From Carnegiea gigantea (Eukaryota; Streptophyta; Magnoliopsida; Caryophyllales; Cactaceae), in contig JAKOGI010000436.1 of assembly GCA_029747015.1 (NCBI GenBank), positions 262,501 through 326,500 of the forward strand: a stretch of 64,000 nucleotides of DNA. The letters run 5' to 3'. This document shows positions 1 to 9,467 of this stretch, piece after piece. Positions within the stretch are counted from its first letter, which is position 1, and each line of letters opens with the position of its first letter. The position numbers and the translations under genes are program-made. The notes below the pieces were generated by a model. It was not told the DNA's origin. It searched no databases and saw nothing but the letters and a program-made list of their open reading frames with translations.

Positions 1-1604
1 ATCACTTGACTTTGCTTATTTTTAAAATTATCATTACTCATTATGTACATTAATTTGAATTATTCAATAAGTTAATTTGTTCATTAGTTATCGTGATAAA
101 GTTCACTAAAAATAGGATATTTATTCATCATATATTCAAGGTTGTTTGTTACCACCGGTTATTTTGTTCATTGGTTGTCCTAATACTGTTCATTGAAAAT
201 GAACTATCTATTTGTTGCATATATTGAAATGTCAAGTGAATCTATCCGATTGATCATGATATTTCAACACCTATTGCTTGTGACGTGATTGTACTAAATA
301 GTGTGCTAAACAAAGGTAAAGTTCAAACTATTTTTTATTTTTTATTATAGAAAAAAGCAACCTACATCGTGTATTACAACTTGAATTCGTGGAGCCTGAA
401 CTTGTAAATAATATTTTTGTAGTTGTCATTTATGATAATATGTTACTTTCCTGTGAGCCTTATTTCTTGTTCACAATAGTAGTCCTTATTGTGTTTTTCT
501 TTATTTTTGGTATCATTTGTTCATCGAATTTTGTTTCGACCATCACTAAAACTAAATTTATTCATGAAAGTTAAGTTTGTTCATTACCTAGCATGACTAG
601 TTTGTTCATTTGTTGTCTTGCTAAAGTTCACTAATTTGCTCACTAGTTGTGTTGATAAAGTTCACTAAAAGTAGGATATCTGTTCATTGTATCGATGTTG
701 CCCATTACGGCTAATCACTTTGTTCATTGGTTAATAATCTTCACTAAAAGTGGGTTATTTATCCAATAGATATATAAAGAATGTCAACTAAGTCAATCCG
801 AGTGACAATATTTTAACAACCATTGCATGGTACATAATTCTTTCGGTACTGTGAACAACTAGCATGAGACAACTTATTGAATAAACTTTGATTTCTTAGC
901 AATCAATACAAACGTAAAAGAATAATAATTCTATAACATGAATTAATTTGATTTTGGTGATGAACAAACTTACAAGCTTGGACCTTTTGGGGGGGGGGTT
1001 ACCTACCCTAACAATTATACGAAAGTACATCGTCGCTTATTCAAATTCAAATGTTCACTTGCTTCTCTCTCTCTCTACCCTATTTTTGCATGCATCTTCC
1101 ATATCTTGATGCAGATCTTGAATAAAAGGTATCTGGATATAAACAATTTGAGAGCCAAAACATCGACCCAAAGAATTGGCTACTCTGCTTTTTTCCTTCT
1201 GACCTACTTCTTCTTGCTTCCAATTCCAAACAAGAACAAATGAGAGACGTTCAGATTATATAGAAGATATGATTATAGTTTAGAGAGAGATACAAGCATT
1301 CAATATTAGGTTCTAAAATATTAGTAATGCAGAAACCAAGTGTACAAGATAATAAACAATTTGTGAATTAGGTGTGACAACAAACTCCATATAGTACACT
1401 ATAGTGTACATTGAAGGCTCAATGAATTTAGTGAACGAATAACCTGAGCTTGATGACTTTCGAGATATTGAATGAACAATATTAGTAGGCTCAGTGAACT
1501 AAGTTTGCAGGCTAGGTGAATGATCACAAATGCACAAATGATAGGATCAACATCCAAGTTTCAGTTAGGTAAAGGTGATATGTGACAAATTGTATGTGTG
1601 CCAG
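1..1604. other. AT-rich gene-free flank
   Basis: No reading frame here resembles a known protein; the longest (389-574, 61 codons) is low-complexity and hydrophobic, as expected by chance in AT-rich DNA. The stretch holds an old direct repeat (101-850) and a G10 run at 989-998. It may be old transposon or intergenic DNA; nothing identifies it further. Confidence 0.6.
101..850. repeat. Diverged direct repeat, period about 559 bp
   Basis: The block starting GTTCACTAAAAATAGGATAT at 101 recurs at 660 as GTTCACTAAAAGTAGGATAT. Similarity continues in patches: GTTCATTGGTT, then a sequence around 'tatattgaaatgtcaa' (about 220), matched by 'tatataaagaatgtcaa' (about 772), then 'catgatatttcaacacc' matched by 'gacaatattttaacaacc'. 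It looks like an old tandem duplication of roughly 190 bp of recognisable sequence with about 360 bp between. No coding capacity is shared. Confidence 0.6.
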
Positions 1605-1993
1605 TGTAATAGTCGAGGTTTTTAATTTCAAATTATCTATTTGGGTTGATAATTTTTATTAGCTATGTTTTAATATATTAGTTTTATTAGATTAATTTTT
1701 GTGTGTTAATCAAGTTTTTGAATTTATCTGAATTAGTTTTTAAAACTTTCTTGATTTATTATGTGCTTGTTTGAATCTAGTAATGAGTCGGGAATTATGT
1801 CGATGCAGGGTTAGCGAGTTTAGATGGGACTGATTGATGCGGAAACTAACTGAGCTTGGTTTATTTGGACCCAAAACCGATCTAGCTGAGTAGGAAAAAG
1901 GGAAAAGAGTTAAAAAAGGGGGCAAGCCCCACGTTTATCACGCAGCAAAGGGCAGTTTCTTCTGCCTCTGGCCTCTGCTCGACCCAGGCCTGA

Positions 1994-2041
<48 letters not shown>

Positions 2042-2388
2042 AGGGCGGTGGAGTGGCGGCGGCACATCGGTGAACCAGTCACTAGTCGCATCTCGTGCAG
2101 TAGCCACTGGAAGAGAGAGGATAGAGAGGCGCGGTGAGCTGGAGGTGGAGGTCGTGAGGGCTGCTCTAGCGGCAGCTTTTAGCGGTTGCTGGTGGCAACT
2201 CGGTGGCGGAGCGATGCTTAGGAAGGAGGTGTGCACAGCAGTGAAGGGGAGGAAAGAGGAGGCTCGAACCTCACCAAATTCGCCCCAATTAACCCTAAAC
2301 CGGGTCCTCGAGCTTGGGATCAAGGTGGGTGGTTCTTGATTCCTAAAATTAATAGCTGTTTTGTAAAGTATTTTTGGAACTTCTGAGT
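1605..2388 (+). mobile_element. Possible old gypsy LTR fragment
   Basis: The sequence TGTAATAGTCGAGG at 1605 resembles the 5' terminus of the chromovirus LTRs further right (TGTAATAGYCCGACC on their coding strand), but here on the plus strand. It is followed by AT-rich DNA, a GC-rich block with a GA microsatellite, and 'gagcttgggatcaaggtggg', all plausible in a plant LTR. No matching second LTR, PBS or PPT is visible, so this is a weak inference. The frames at 2070-2339 (+) and 1910-2323 (-) overlap each other and look like by-products of GC-rich sequence. Confidence 0.25.
1997..2038. repeat. (AG)21 microsatellite
   Basis: Forty-two bases of uninterrupted AG dinucleotide. It gives rise to the Ser-Leu runs in minus-strand frames, which are therefore not evidence of a gene. 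Confidence 0.97.
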
Positions 2389-3076
2389 GTTACTGAGGAT
2401 GACGTGGCCGAGAGAGCGGGCTTACATGATGGCACATGCAGATAAGCTGACGGTCCTCTTCTTGGGTGCCGAACCTGCAAAAAAGGCACCCCCACGTTTT
2501 GATCCGGGGAACGCCTCTCTGATGGTCAAGTTAAAGGAGTGTCCCAATGAAAGATAAAAGTAGTAAAGAGAGAGAATATAACGAGTATGGGAAATTGTAC
2601 CAAAGAGCGAATCCTCTTTTCGAGGTAGGTAGGTGGATTTTTATAACCCCTGTAGCGAAGGGTAAAATGGTAATTTCGCACTAGGGGTGCTCTTAATGGG
2701 TTGTCAATCAGTTTGCTCCCTTGGGCCCCTGAGTGAGGACCCAGAGATCCCGTCGGGGCCTGCTATGCCTGATTGGGCCTAGCCCACAATCAGGCATATG
2801 GGGGTCCATCTGGAAAATCGTATTTTTTGGATCATTTAGCCCCTCATATTTTACCTACATGTAGGACCTGCCTGATAGTTAGGCGAAATGTGAAATGCAC
2901 CCATGGTAACAAGGTCGGTTGGTGTCGAGGGAACCCTATCTTGGATGGACACTTGGCTAACGACTTCCAGACCATCAGACAGCGACCTCCTTCCTGAGGT
3001 TGAATGGTGGTCCGAGAAGTCCTCCATAGTAACCTGGTTCCCGAGGCTTGACCTAGGAAATCACCCCCTTTCAGGT
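2389..3076. mobile_element. Probable edge of a Tat-like gypsy element (LTR or 3' UTR)
   Basis: Base composition rises to GC-rich at about 2390. Sequence such as 'gaacctgcaaaaaaggcacc' and 'gatggtcaagttaaaggag' around 2470-2540 resembles LTR sequence that I associate with plant Tat-type gypsy elements, and it lies where the 3' LTR of the minus-strand element ending at 11190 is expected. I could not fix a TG/CA terminus, a polypurine tract or a target duplication. Frames at 2773-2997 and 2903-3148 overlap in different phases and show no family match. Confidence 0.35.
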
Positions 3077-3084
3077 TATAAAAT
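3077..3084 (+). promoter_or_regulatory. TATA box of antisense unit 1
   Basis: TATAAAAT lies 66 bp upstream of the ATG of the first copy of the short unknown gene (3150). The same TATA-leader-ATG arrangement recurs at 3989, 5032 and 6637, which supports real promoters rather than chance. Confidence 0.55.
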
Positions 3085-3149
3085 GGGATTGTTCACAATT
3101 GCCTTTCATGCTTATTGTGCGAACTTCACTTTTAAAAAGACAATCTAAG

Positions 3150-3503
3150 ATGGGGTTCCCTCGCTCGCTGAAGACGGATGAGATGGCCATGTATGCCTTA
3201 GAGAACTTCGAGTGATATCGTAGAAAGGTGGCTTTTCCTCCTCTACCCTTCCCATATGATTAGGAGGACCTGTGCCCAGATTTTGACCTTGCTTTGGCTG
3301 AGGAGGCTACCCGAAACTTCGGGCTTCCTGAGATGCCCCAAGTCGTGTTCCTTGCTATGCTCTTTTATGATGCCGTGAAGTTGGGCATTCTGCGCAGGTG
3401 GATGATTGGTATCATGGAGTCAGCCCTCAAAGAGTTACAGTGGAGCACCTTCCAAGCATGGGTAGGGCGCAATAGGAGCAGAATCTTGGAATCTCACCGC
3501 TAA
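3150..3503 (+). pseudogene. Unknown short protein, copy 1 of 3 (broken)
   Basis: I do not recognise this family. Reading from the ATG at 3150 gives one frame homologous to the copies at 4100 and 5147. It begins M-G-F-P, has a shared D-L-C-P-x-F segment, then a core of the form EEATRNFGLPEMPQVVF, and ends with a conserved LQW...FQAW segment. The copy has in-frame stops: TGA near codon 22, TAG near codon 38, and TAA at 3501-3503. Beyond the last stop the frame stays open to about 3615 with an acidic Ser/Glu-rich tail like the one in copy 3, so the true protein probably ended there. No signal peptide or membrane span is visible; the core is predicted helical by eye. A TATA box lies upstream and AATAAA downstream. 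It is antisense to the pol remnant at 10812-11190, so it is probably an additional ORF of a Tat-like retroelement. Confidence 0.55.
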
Positions 3504-3988
3504 GAAAAAGACAATGACCAGGAGAAGGAGGAAAGCTTGGGGTCTGGCAGCGCGTCTTCCCTCCTTAGTGATGATGGTAAGGAGGAGTTCGGGCCTATGG
3601 AGACCTTCGCAATGTATGTTCCCCCCTTTTCTTCATCTCCCTTCTTTTTTTTTTTTTTTTAAATACACTCCTTGAGCTTTGATTAATAAAACATCGCCTT
3701 CTTCTTCATAACCTCACCCTTAGTTATGCGCTTTTGTCACTTACTTTGATTCACGGGCTGTGCTATAGGGGATTGAACCTTTAGGATTATGCGGCCGGAG
3801 AGTCGTTATCTAAGAGGCTCGATGCCCGGATCACAGACCGTGGCGACCGGCCTCGGGACCTTGTTGCAAGGTCCCGAGGTAGGTAGGGGTACGAAATCGT
3901 GGCATCCCGTCCACAGACTGCGTTGTAGGGCCGCTAGCCCCTTGTGGAGGTTAGGGGCGTTAGAAGAGGTTCGGAGTACTTAGGTTTT
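3504..3988. other. Spacer between antisense units 1 and 2
   Basis: After the acidic tail of copy 1 there is a T-rich tract (about 3645-3660), an AATAAA (3685), and one isolated, diverged copy of the hairpin repeat around 'gcgaccggcctcgggacc' (about 3842). No other gene is supported; the frame at 3789-3983 is a by-product. Confidence 0.5.
3685..3690 (+). terminator. Poly(A) signal of antisense unit 1
   Basis: AATAAA about 70 bp beyond the coding tail of copy 1. The other two short units have AATAAA at matching positions (4630, 5666), in the shared context GGTAATAAAA. Confidence 0.45.
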
Positions 3989-3995
3989 TATAAAT
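3989..3995 (+). promoter_or_regulatory. TATA box of antisense unit 2
   Basis: TATAAAT 105 bp before the ATG at 4100. The leader between them holds 'cacttgatca'-like sequence and two 'agagagagaa' blocks that recur before copy 3 (5040-5146) and before the long unit (6644-6735). Confidence 0.6.
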
Positions 3996-4099
3996 GTGGG
4001 GTTAGATTTTTCACGGGGAATTACTTGATCACGTCTTATATCCTTTCATAGAGAGAGAAATAACTTTGCTGGAGAGAGAATCTCTGCTGTTTTTTCATC

Positions 4100-4492
4100 A
4101 TGGTTTTTCCTCCTTCTTGTGATACCGAGGAGATGGCTGATCACGTTAGGGAAACCTTTAAATGGCACTTGAAGGGGGCCTCATGCCTTCCTCAACCGCT
4201 TTCGTAAAACTACTGAGACCTCTGCCCGGCCTTTACCCTCTCTGATGCGAAGGAGGCCGCGCGTGAGTTCGACATTCCTGATATGACCCAGGCCGTCTTT
4301 TACACCATGGTGGTCAACGATGCCATGGAGCTGGGCGTCATAAGCAGACATGTGGCCAACACCTTGAAGTTAGCCCTGAAAGGTCTTCGGTGGATTATTT
4401 TTGAGTCCTGGCTGAGGATCAACAAGCACGCAGTGCTGGGGGCGCAGCTCCGAAGGAAGCTAACCTGGGAGTGGGGCCCGATCCCAAGTTAG
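4100..4492 (+). pseudogene. Unknown short protein, copy 2 of 3 (broken)
   Basis: Homologous to the copies at 3150 and 5147. From the ATG at 4100: start M-V-F-P, a basic helix around VRETFKWHLKG, the D-L-C-P-x-F segment, then DIPDMTQAVFYTMVVNDAME and the tail segment LKGLRW...FESWLRINKHA. Two stops sit close together before D-L-C-P (TAA then TGA, near codons 35 and 38); from there the frame is open to TAG at 4490-4492, which cuts the acidic tail seen in copy 3. The stretch around VVNDAxELGV is the best conserved between copies 2 and 3, suggesting the core was once under selection. Function unknown. It has its own TATA box, leader and AATAAA. Confidence 0.6.
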
Positions 4493-5031
4493 TCAAGAAG
4501 AGAACTCGGAGTGAAGTGACACCCCACGCCCTTCTAGTGATGAGGAGTAGTCTTAGGTTCCCTTTGTAGCTCGCCTCTTTATTGCATTCTTCATCTTTGT
4601 ATGGTCGGCTTATATTTATTGATAATGGTAATAAAAGGTTGCCCCTCTGTGTAGGGGGTTGATTTCTTTGTGAATGTTTTCATGATCTTCTTCCTATAAC
4701 ACTCTCATACAGCTGTAGCGACCAACTTCTAGGCCTGTTGAGCCCCTGACCCCTTATGGGGGCCAGGGATATAGAGCCCAACTTTTGGCCCGTGTTTGAG
4801 AACCTAGCAACTGGCCTTGGAGTCGTATTGCTAGGCCCTCGGCCTGGCAAGGGCGCAATCTCGTGGCGGTCGGCCTATGGGCTGTACCACGGGACCGCGG
4901 GCCCCTTTTGGGTTTCAGAGATGTTTGGGGTAGGTCACTAATATTTAGGCACCACGTGGTATAGGAGGACTGGTGCCTCGATTCGACAACCGCCTCAAGG
5001 TGTGTGTTGTCCTATACTCTGCTTACTTCCT
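4493..5031. other. Spacer between antisense units 2 and 3
   Basis: It contains the AATAAA of unit 2 (4630) and isolated diverged hairpin-repeat copies (for example 'gtagcgaccaacttctaggc' near 4715). No gene is supported; the frame at 4756-4941 is not shared by the sister copies. Confidence 0.5.
4630..4635 (+). terminator. Poly(A) signal of antisense unit 2
   Basis: AATAAA in the context GGTAATAAAA, matching the sister signal at 5666. Confidence 0.5.
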
Positions 5032-5038
5032 TATAAAA
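5032..5038 (+). promoter_or_regulatory. TATA box of antisense unit 3
   Basis: TATAAAA, 109 bp before the ATG at 5147. The leader carries 'cacttgatca' and GA-rich blocks shared with unit 2. Confidence 0.6.
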
Positions 5039-5146
5039 AGGGAGTTGGATCTCTCACCAGAGACCACTTGATCAAGCCCCCTCCCTTGTTTTAGAGAGAG
5101 AGAACAATTTGTAGAAAGAGAGAATCTCTATTCCTTCCTATACACC

Positions 5147-5599
5147 ATGGTGTTTCCCGACTTCCTTAGCGCCGAGTAAGCGGCTGACTATGTTAGGGAG
5201 ACCATCAAATGGCATTTAAGGGGTACCTCACGCTCTCCTTGTCCACTTCTCGATAACTATCACAAACTTTGCCCCTACTTCGACCCTGATATGGCTGAGG
5301 AATCCACCTGAGACTTCCACATTCTCGAGATGACTCAGGTTGTCTTCTATGCCATGGTGGTCAACGATGCTTTGGAGCTAGGAGTTGTGAATAGGGAGCT
5401 GGCCGAGCATTTAAAGTAATCCCTTGAGGGCCTACGGTGGTACATGTGTGAGGCTTGGCTGTAGCTCAACAAGCACGCCCTCAGGTTGGCGCAATACTGT
5501 AGGCAGGCCAATCCAGGAGCGAGGCCTAGACCGGCGAGTAGCCAGGAGGAGAATTCGGAGTCGAGTGATGCCCTGCCCCCTTCTAGTGACGAGGAATAG
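5147..5599 (+). pseudogene. Unknown short protein, copy 3 of 3 (broken)
   Basis: The longest copy: 150 codons from the ATG at 5147 to TAG at 5597-5599. It starts M-V-F-P and shows VRETIKWHLRG, LCPYFDPDMAEE, EMTQVVFYAMVVNDALELGV, LEGLRWYMCEAWL and a Ser/Glu-rich acidic tail (residues about 127-150). It has four in-frame stops (near codons 11, 55, 91 and 106) but no frameshift, so the whole protein can be followed in one frame. Decay by point mutation without indels suggests fairly recent loss or an old constraint on frame. Family and function are unknown to me. It is followed by AATAAA and then by hairpin array 1. Confidence 0.6.
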
Positions 5600-5665
5600 G
5601 CGCAGGTTTCTCTTGCAGTTGACTTCTCTGGTTTTGCCCTTGCTCTTGTAATTCATCATGATGGT

Positions 5666-5671
5666 AATAAA
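5666..5671 (+). terminator. Poly(A) signal of antisense unit 3
   Basis: AATAAA in GGTAATAAAA, as after unit 2, 67 bp beyond the stop of copy 3. Confidence 0.5.
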
Positions 5672-5744
5672 AAATTATCCCATTTCATAGGGATTTGGTC
5701 TCCTCTTCAATGTTCTTCACTCTTCTTCATGCAATATTCCCACA

Positions 5745-6470
5745 TGGGCATAGCAACCGGCCCCCAGGCTGTGCCTAAGGGCCGTTAGTCCCTTCTGGGG
5801 GACTAGCTGCGTAGCGTCCAGCCCATGGCTGCACCTAAGGATTTTTAGCTCCTTCTAAGGGGCTAAGGACGTAGTGGCTGGTCATGGGCCACACTGTCGG
5901 ACCGCCAGCCCCCTCCGGGAGCTAAAGGCGTAAGGACCGGCCTGATACCTGCGCTTAAGGATGCTTAGCCCTCAATAGGGCCAAAGGCTTAGTGACCGGC
6001 CCTGAGGTCGTGCTTAAGGACTCTTATCCCCCACTGGGGCTAAAGACATAGCGACCGGCCTTGAGGCCGAGCGTAAGGACTGTTAGCCCCCATTGGGGCT
6101 AAAAGATATAGCTACCGGCCCCGAGGCCGTGCTTAAGGACTCTTAGCCCCCCATTAAGGCTAAAGGCATAGCGACCAGCCCTGAGGCCAAGCGTAAGGAC
6201 CGTTAGCCACCATTGGGGCTAGAAGATATAGCGACCGACCCCGAGGCAATGCTTAAGGACCCTTAGCCCCTACTGGGGCTTAAGGTATAGCAACCGGCCC
6301 TAAGGTCGTGCTTAAGGGCCCTTGGCCCCCCTTGGGGCTAAAGGCATAGCTCCTAATGGGGCTTAAGGAGTGGCGACCGGCTCTGAGGCCGAACTTAAGG
6401 ATCCGTACCCAACACTGGGGCTAAAGGCATAGCGACCGGCCTATCGGCCGGGCCATTGGATCCCTGGCCT
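5745..6470. repeat. Tandem hairpin-repeat array 1, about 12 units of about 59 bp
   Basis: Units are recognised by 'atagcgaccggccctgaggc' followed by 'gtgcttaaggacccttagcc' and a closing 'ccattggggctaaagg'. Starts lie near 5751, 5811, 5869, 5928, 5989, 6047, 6105, 6167, 6226, 6285, 6344-6370 and 6428. Most units contain an inverted repeat TTAGCCCC-loop-GGGGCTAA, able to form a stem of about 8 bp, plus a second GGCC-rich dyad. The outer units are more diverged. A second array of the same unit lies at 10255-10695, on the other side of the long antisense gene. Tandem repeats between pol and the 3' LTR are known in Tat-lineage elements. Confidence 0.9.
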
Positions 6471-6636
6471 TCTCTAAGCCGTCATCGTAATGGGCAGTTC
6501 CTAAGCCGAGTGATCGAAACCTTAATCTTCAGGCGATTACGCGTGCTTAAATGCCACATGTAGGGGCATGAGTGGCGTTCTGTCTCTTCGAGCACCTTGA
6601 GAGGGGCGCTTCCTCTTCCTCTTCCCTTCCGTCGCC

Positions 6637-6643
6637 TATATAA
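6637..6643 (+). promoter_or_regulatory. TATA box of the long antisense unit
   Basis: TATATAA followed by a leader with GA-rich blocks ('agagagaagtaaattctaga') like those before the short units at 4100 and 5147. This suggests all four units share promoter ancestry. Confidence 0.55.
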
Positions 6644-6931
6644 GCAAAGTCGGTTTCCTTGGGAGAGATCATTTCTACTTGCCCTCAAATCCTTACTTGA
6701 AGAGAGAAGTAAATTCTAGAGAGAGAAGCTCTGCCTCCTTCCCCACTTCTCCTTCAAACTCACTGTAGCATCTTCAACCCTTCCTTTTGAGTCTTCAAAG
6801 GGTTCGAGTATATCTTCAACCCTTCCCTTTGAATCTTCAAAAGGCTTGTGTGTACCTTTAACCTTGCCTTCAACATTATCTTTGATCGCCTTCATCTTTA
6901 GCAGGTACGCTTTCCGTGCCTTTTTTGAGGG

Positions 6932-8120
6932 TTGTCACTGCATTATATTTGCACGAATATCTCTTCATCCTATTTATCGAGTGGGAACATACCTGAGAGG
7001 TTGCCCGGCCTCCATTTTGAGGGCCGTCACCCTCAGTTTCTGAGCTTCCCGACCCTAATTGATGGCCGGGTGGTCACGCACGCTCCCCCAAAGCATCCAT
7101 TTATGGAGCCCGAGAAAATCCCTTATGTCGTGCCCGTATTTGAGCCCGGCACCCCCTCGTGGCCTAGCTACGAGTATTCCTCTACTGCTAATATCCTCAG
7201 CATTGAGGAAGATGTTGTCTATCCATGGGAAATTGACATGGCTGTTTCCAGGAACGCAGGATGGCCAAGATAAAGACCACCGATGGCTGAGGGGCCCAGA
7301 CAAGCTGCTAGCCGAGGGGTGCTCTAAAGGTAGTTTTCGCTCTGCCCCGGGCTCTCATAGGTCGAGCATAGAGACGGAGTTTACCAGCACCAGCTCCTTC
7401 TCAGAGGGAGAGACAAGTAGCTCAGGGAGAGCCGTGCTCAGGAAGAGGGGCCGCATTCGGGAAGAGCCGGCTCGTGAAGTTGTGGCTGAAGGGTAGTCTT
7501 CCCGGGTACTCCTGAGCATTCGGATATCCAGGACGGGCCGAGCTCCCACTTCCCCAATCTTAAGGTCGTGGCTTCCCTGAAGAGCGGGCATTAGAGGAGA
7601 AGTATCTCCTGCCCACGGGGTATAAATTCATCATCCCTGATGCTGATGCCACCGTAAATAAGCCACCCTCCAAATGCATAGTGATCTACCGGACGGCCTT
7701 TTCCTACAGCGTTAGGTTTCCGCTCCACCCGGTTATCATAGAAATCTTGAACAAGTATGAATTGGCGCTTGCACAGATTGTGTCCATGTCTTAGCACAAC
7801 ATATGTTCTCTCATCGCGATGTGCGAGTTGCGCAGGCTAACTTGCATGGGCTGCGCGTTTGCATTGGTCCATTTGGTCCAAAGGGCTAGTAGCAAAACCG
7901 GGGACCTTGGATGGTACTGTTTTAACAATAAGAAGGGTTTTATGACAGCCATCAAGAAGAAGTTTAAAGTTAAAAAATGGAAATATGACTTTCTTTTCGT
8001 GCACCGAGAGGCGAGTTGGGGGGATCTTCCTGATTAGAACGACGGGAAGCCCGTCTGGAATCCTTTTAGGGAGCCAACCAAGGCTGAGAGGAAGATGGCT
8101 CGCTTTCCACTACTTTGTTC
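6932..8120 (+). pseudogene. Antisense additional ORF, 'putative gypsy type transposon' domain
   Basis: Between about 7570 and 8115 one frame encodes a domain that matches my memory of the plant 'putative gypsy type transposon' family (Transposase_28 in Pfam). Key segments are LLPTGYKFIIPDAD, PPSKCIVIYRTAFSYSVRFP, LAQIVSMS, GWYCFNNKKGFMTAIKKKFK and WKYDFLFVHREASWGDLPD. That frame has two TAG codons (near 7792 and 8035), both where tryptophan would fit. Upstream, frames at 6932-7273 and 7059-7496 (Pro-rich, then a Ser/Glu-rich acidic part) probably belong to the same gene, with a frame change or introns between them. Such proteins are found as antisense extra ORFs between pol and the 3' LTR in Grande-like Tat elements, and this one is antisense to the pol end at 10812-11190. 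Its biochemical role is not known to me. Confidence 0.65.
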
Positions 8121-8382
8121 AGGAGGATGACCATCCTAGGCCGATTCCTTCTTTCATGGCTAGAATAGTGAGGCTGAGAAAGGGCCCGAGCGAAAACGGA
8201 CCAGATCTAGCAATAGGGAGCCTTTGAATTGGCTTCCCAAGTTGTCATATTTTGCAAATGACTTCTTTCTGGCTGCCGCAGGCCTCTTTATTCTTAAAAA
8301 TTATTCTAAAGGCACTTTACATCCCACCTGTATGTTGCTTTTTCCCTTTGGGTCTGACCTAACTATCTTTTGTCTTGTGCAG

Positions 8383-8507
8383 AATGAGCGCGGGAGATGC
8401 TGTCGCCCCTTAAGACCGGGCAAGCCACTGAAGAGTAGATTGCTGCAAAAAATAAGCGGCTATATGAGGAAGAGCGGCGTAGGTGCGTGGAGATTCAAGC
8501 AAAGAAG
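8383..8507 (+). pseudogene. Probable internal exon of the antisense ORF
   Basis: A frame rich in charged residues (PLKTGQATEE, then KNKRLYEEERRRCVEIQAKK), with one TAG, is bounded by splice-like sites: a pyrimidine-rich tract ending TTGTGCAG before 8383, and AAG|GTCTGG at 8507/8508. It fits as the link between the domain at 7570-8115 and the coiled coil at 8922. The splice calls are by eye. Confidence 0.4.
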
Positions 8508-8587
8508 GTCTGGATACTGACCCCTCAGCCGTCTTTCCTTGTAGTCTTTTCTGAGCGAAAATGTTAACCCATTTCTTCTTTTCACAG

Positions 8588-8831
8588 ACGTCGTTGCTAG
8601 CACCATGTGGCAAGAAGGCTCTCGTGGTGTCATTGAATCTTTCTTACTTATCCTGCAAGCATCTGCAAGCGGAGGGCAGGCAGGATGTGGCTGTAACGTC
8701 CACCCCTACACCCTTGAGGACCAGACCCTCTCCATCCAAAGGCAAAGTGTGTATTAGTGGAGAAATTGACCAAGTCATGGCCTTTGGTCCCGTTAGACTC
8801 AGCAGCTCTACCCGCGATCGATAAAGAGCAG
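8588..8831 (+). pseudogene. Probable internal exon of the antisense ORF
   Basis: Preceded by a pyrimidine tract ending TTTTCACAG at 8587 and followed by GCAG|GTGGCT at 8831/8832. It encodes a Ser/Pro/Thr-rich segment of unclear frame. Together with the introns on each side (8508-8587 and 8832-8921, with acceptor TTTCCAG) it suggests a spliced gene of at least four exons. Confidence 0.35.
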
Positions 8832-8921
8832 GTGGCTATCACAGAGATAAGGCTGAGTTCGCATTGTTTCTTTTATTCCTGGTTGTTCTCCCTTAGTTGA
8901 TCATGTTGGAGTACTTTCCAG

Positions 8922-9467
8922 GCCTTTGCTCGAGCGCTGAAAATAGCGAGGTTGAAGCCGTCTATCTCTGCCCTGGAGAAGCGGATCTGCGACCTTGAGA
9001 GCTCTGATGCTCTTCTGCGGGGACAAATCGGCAATCTTCAGACAGAGGGCCAAATGTCGGAAGAGGCGGCGGCTAAGTACAGGCGCCGTTCGGAGAGGCT
9101 GAAGAGAGAGAAAGAGGCCTTGGAGGCCAAAGAGAAAGACCTGCAGCACCAGTTGGAGGAAGCCCGCTCCAAGGCAGAGGCCGAAGCGGAGAGGTCAACC
9201 AAGGCCGAGGACCGGGGCTATTGGCGAGGACGCAAGGAGCATGCCTGGTTCTTTCAGGAGCTCCTGGTGACTTTGGCACCTTATGCCTTTCGCATAGAAG
9301 GCTACTTTGAGGCGTACGTCAAGTGCATGGAGGATTGTCGTCTTGCACAGGCCAAGCGGCGGAACCCTGAGCTGGTGGAGTTCAACTCGCTTGCAACTGA
9401 TAAAGGTGGTCTGGGCGATGAGGAGACTATGCCTCTGGACAGCGAGGCCGGGTCTTCTAATGGCTAA
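8922..9467 (+). pseudogene. Coiled-coil C-terminal part of the antisense ORF
   Basis: From a splice-like acceptor at 8921, one open frame runs to TAA at 9465-9467. It encodes a long charged heptad-type coiled coil (about residues 20-90: ALEKRICDLESSDALL ... EKEALEAKEKDLQHQLEEAR), then a more globular part with WFFQELLVTLAPYAFRIEGY and FEAYVKCMEDCRLAQ, and an acidic Ser/Gly end. This piece is uninterrupted for more than 170 codons, making it the best preserved coding segment of the Tat-like element. It probably multimerises; beyond that its role is unknown. The last 0.46 kb is repeated at 9493-9954. Confidence 0.6.

Noticed and set aside
1910..2339. Overlapping frames on both strands around a GC-rich block (possible host exon)
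   Set aside because: Ser/Leu runs come from the (AG)21 microsatellite, the two strands compete, and no domain or splice structure is visible.
2773..3148. Two overlapping plus-strand frames before antisense unit 1
   Set aside because: Different phases, no homology to the sister cassettes, and they overlap the TATA box of unit 1.
5745..6470. CRISPR-like array
   Set aside because: The repeats are adjacent diverged tandem units without unique spacers, in a plant retroelement context.
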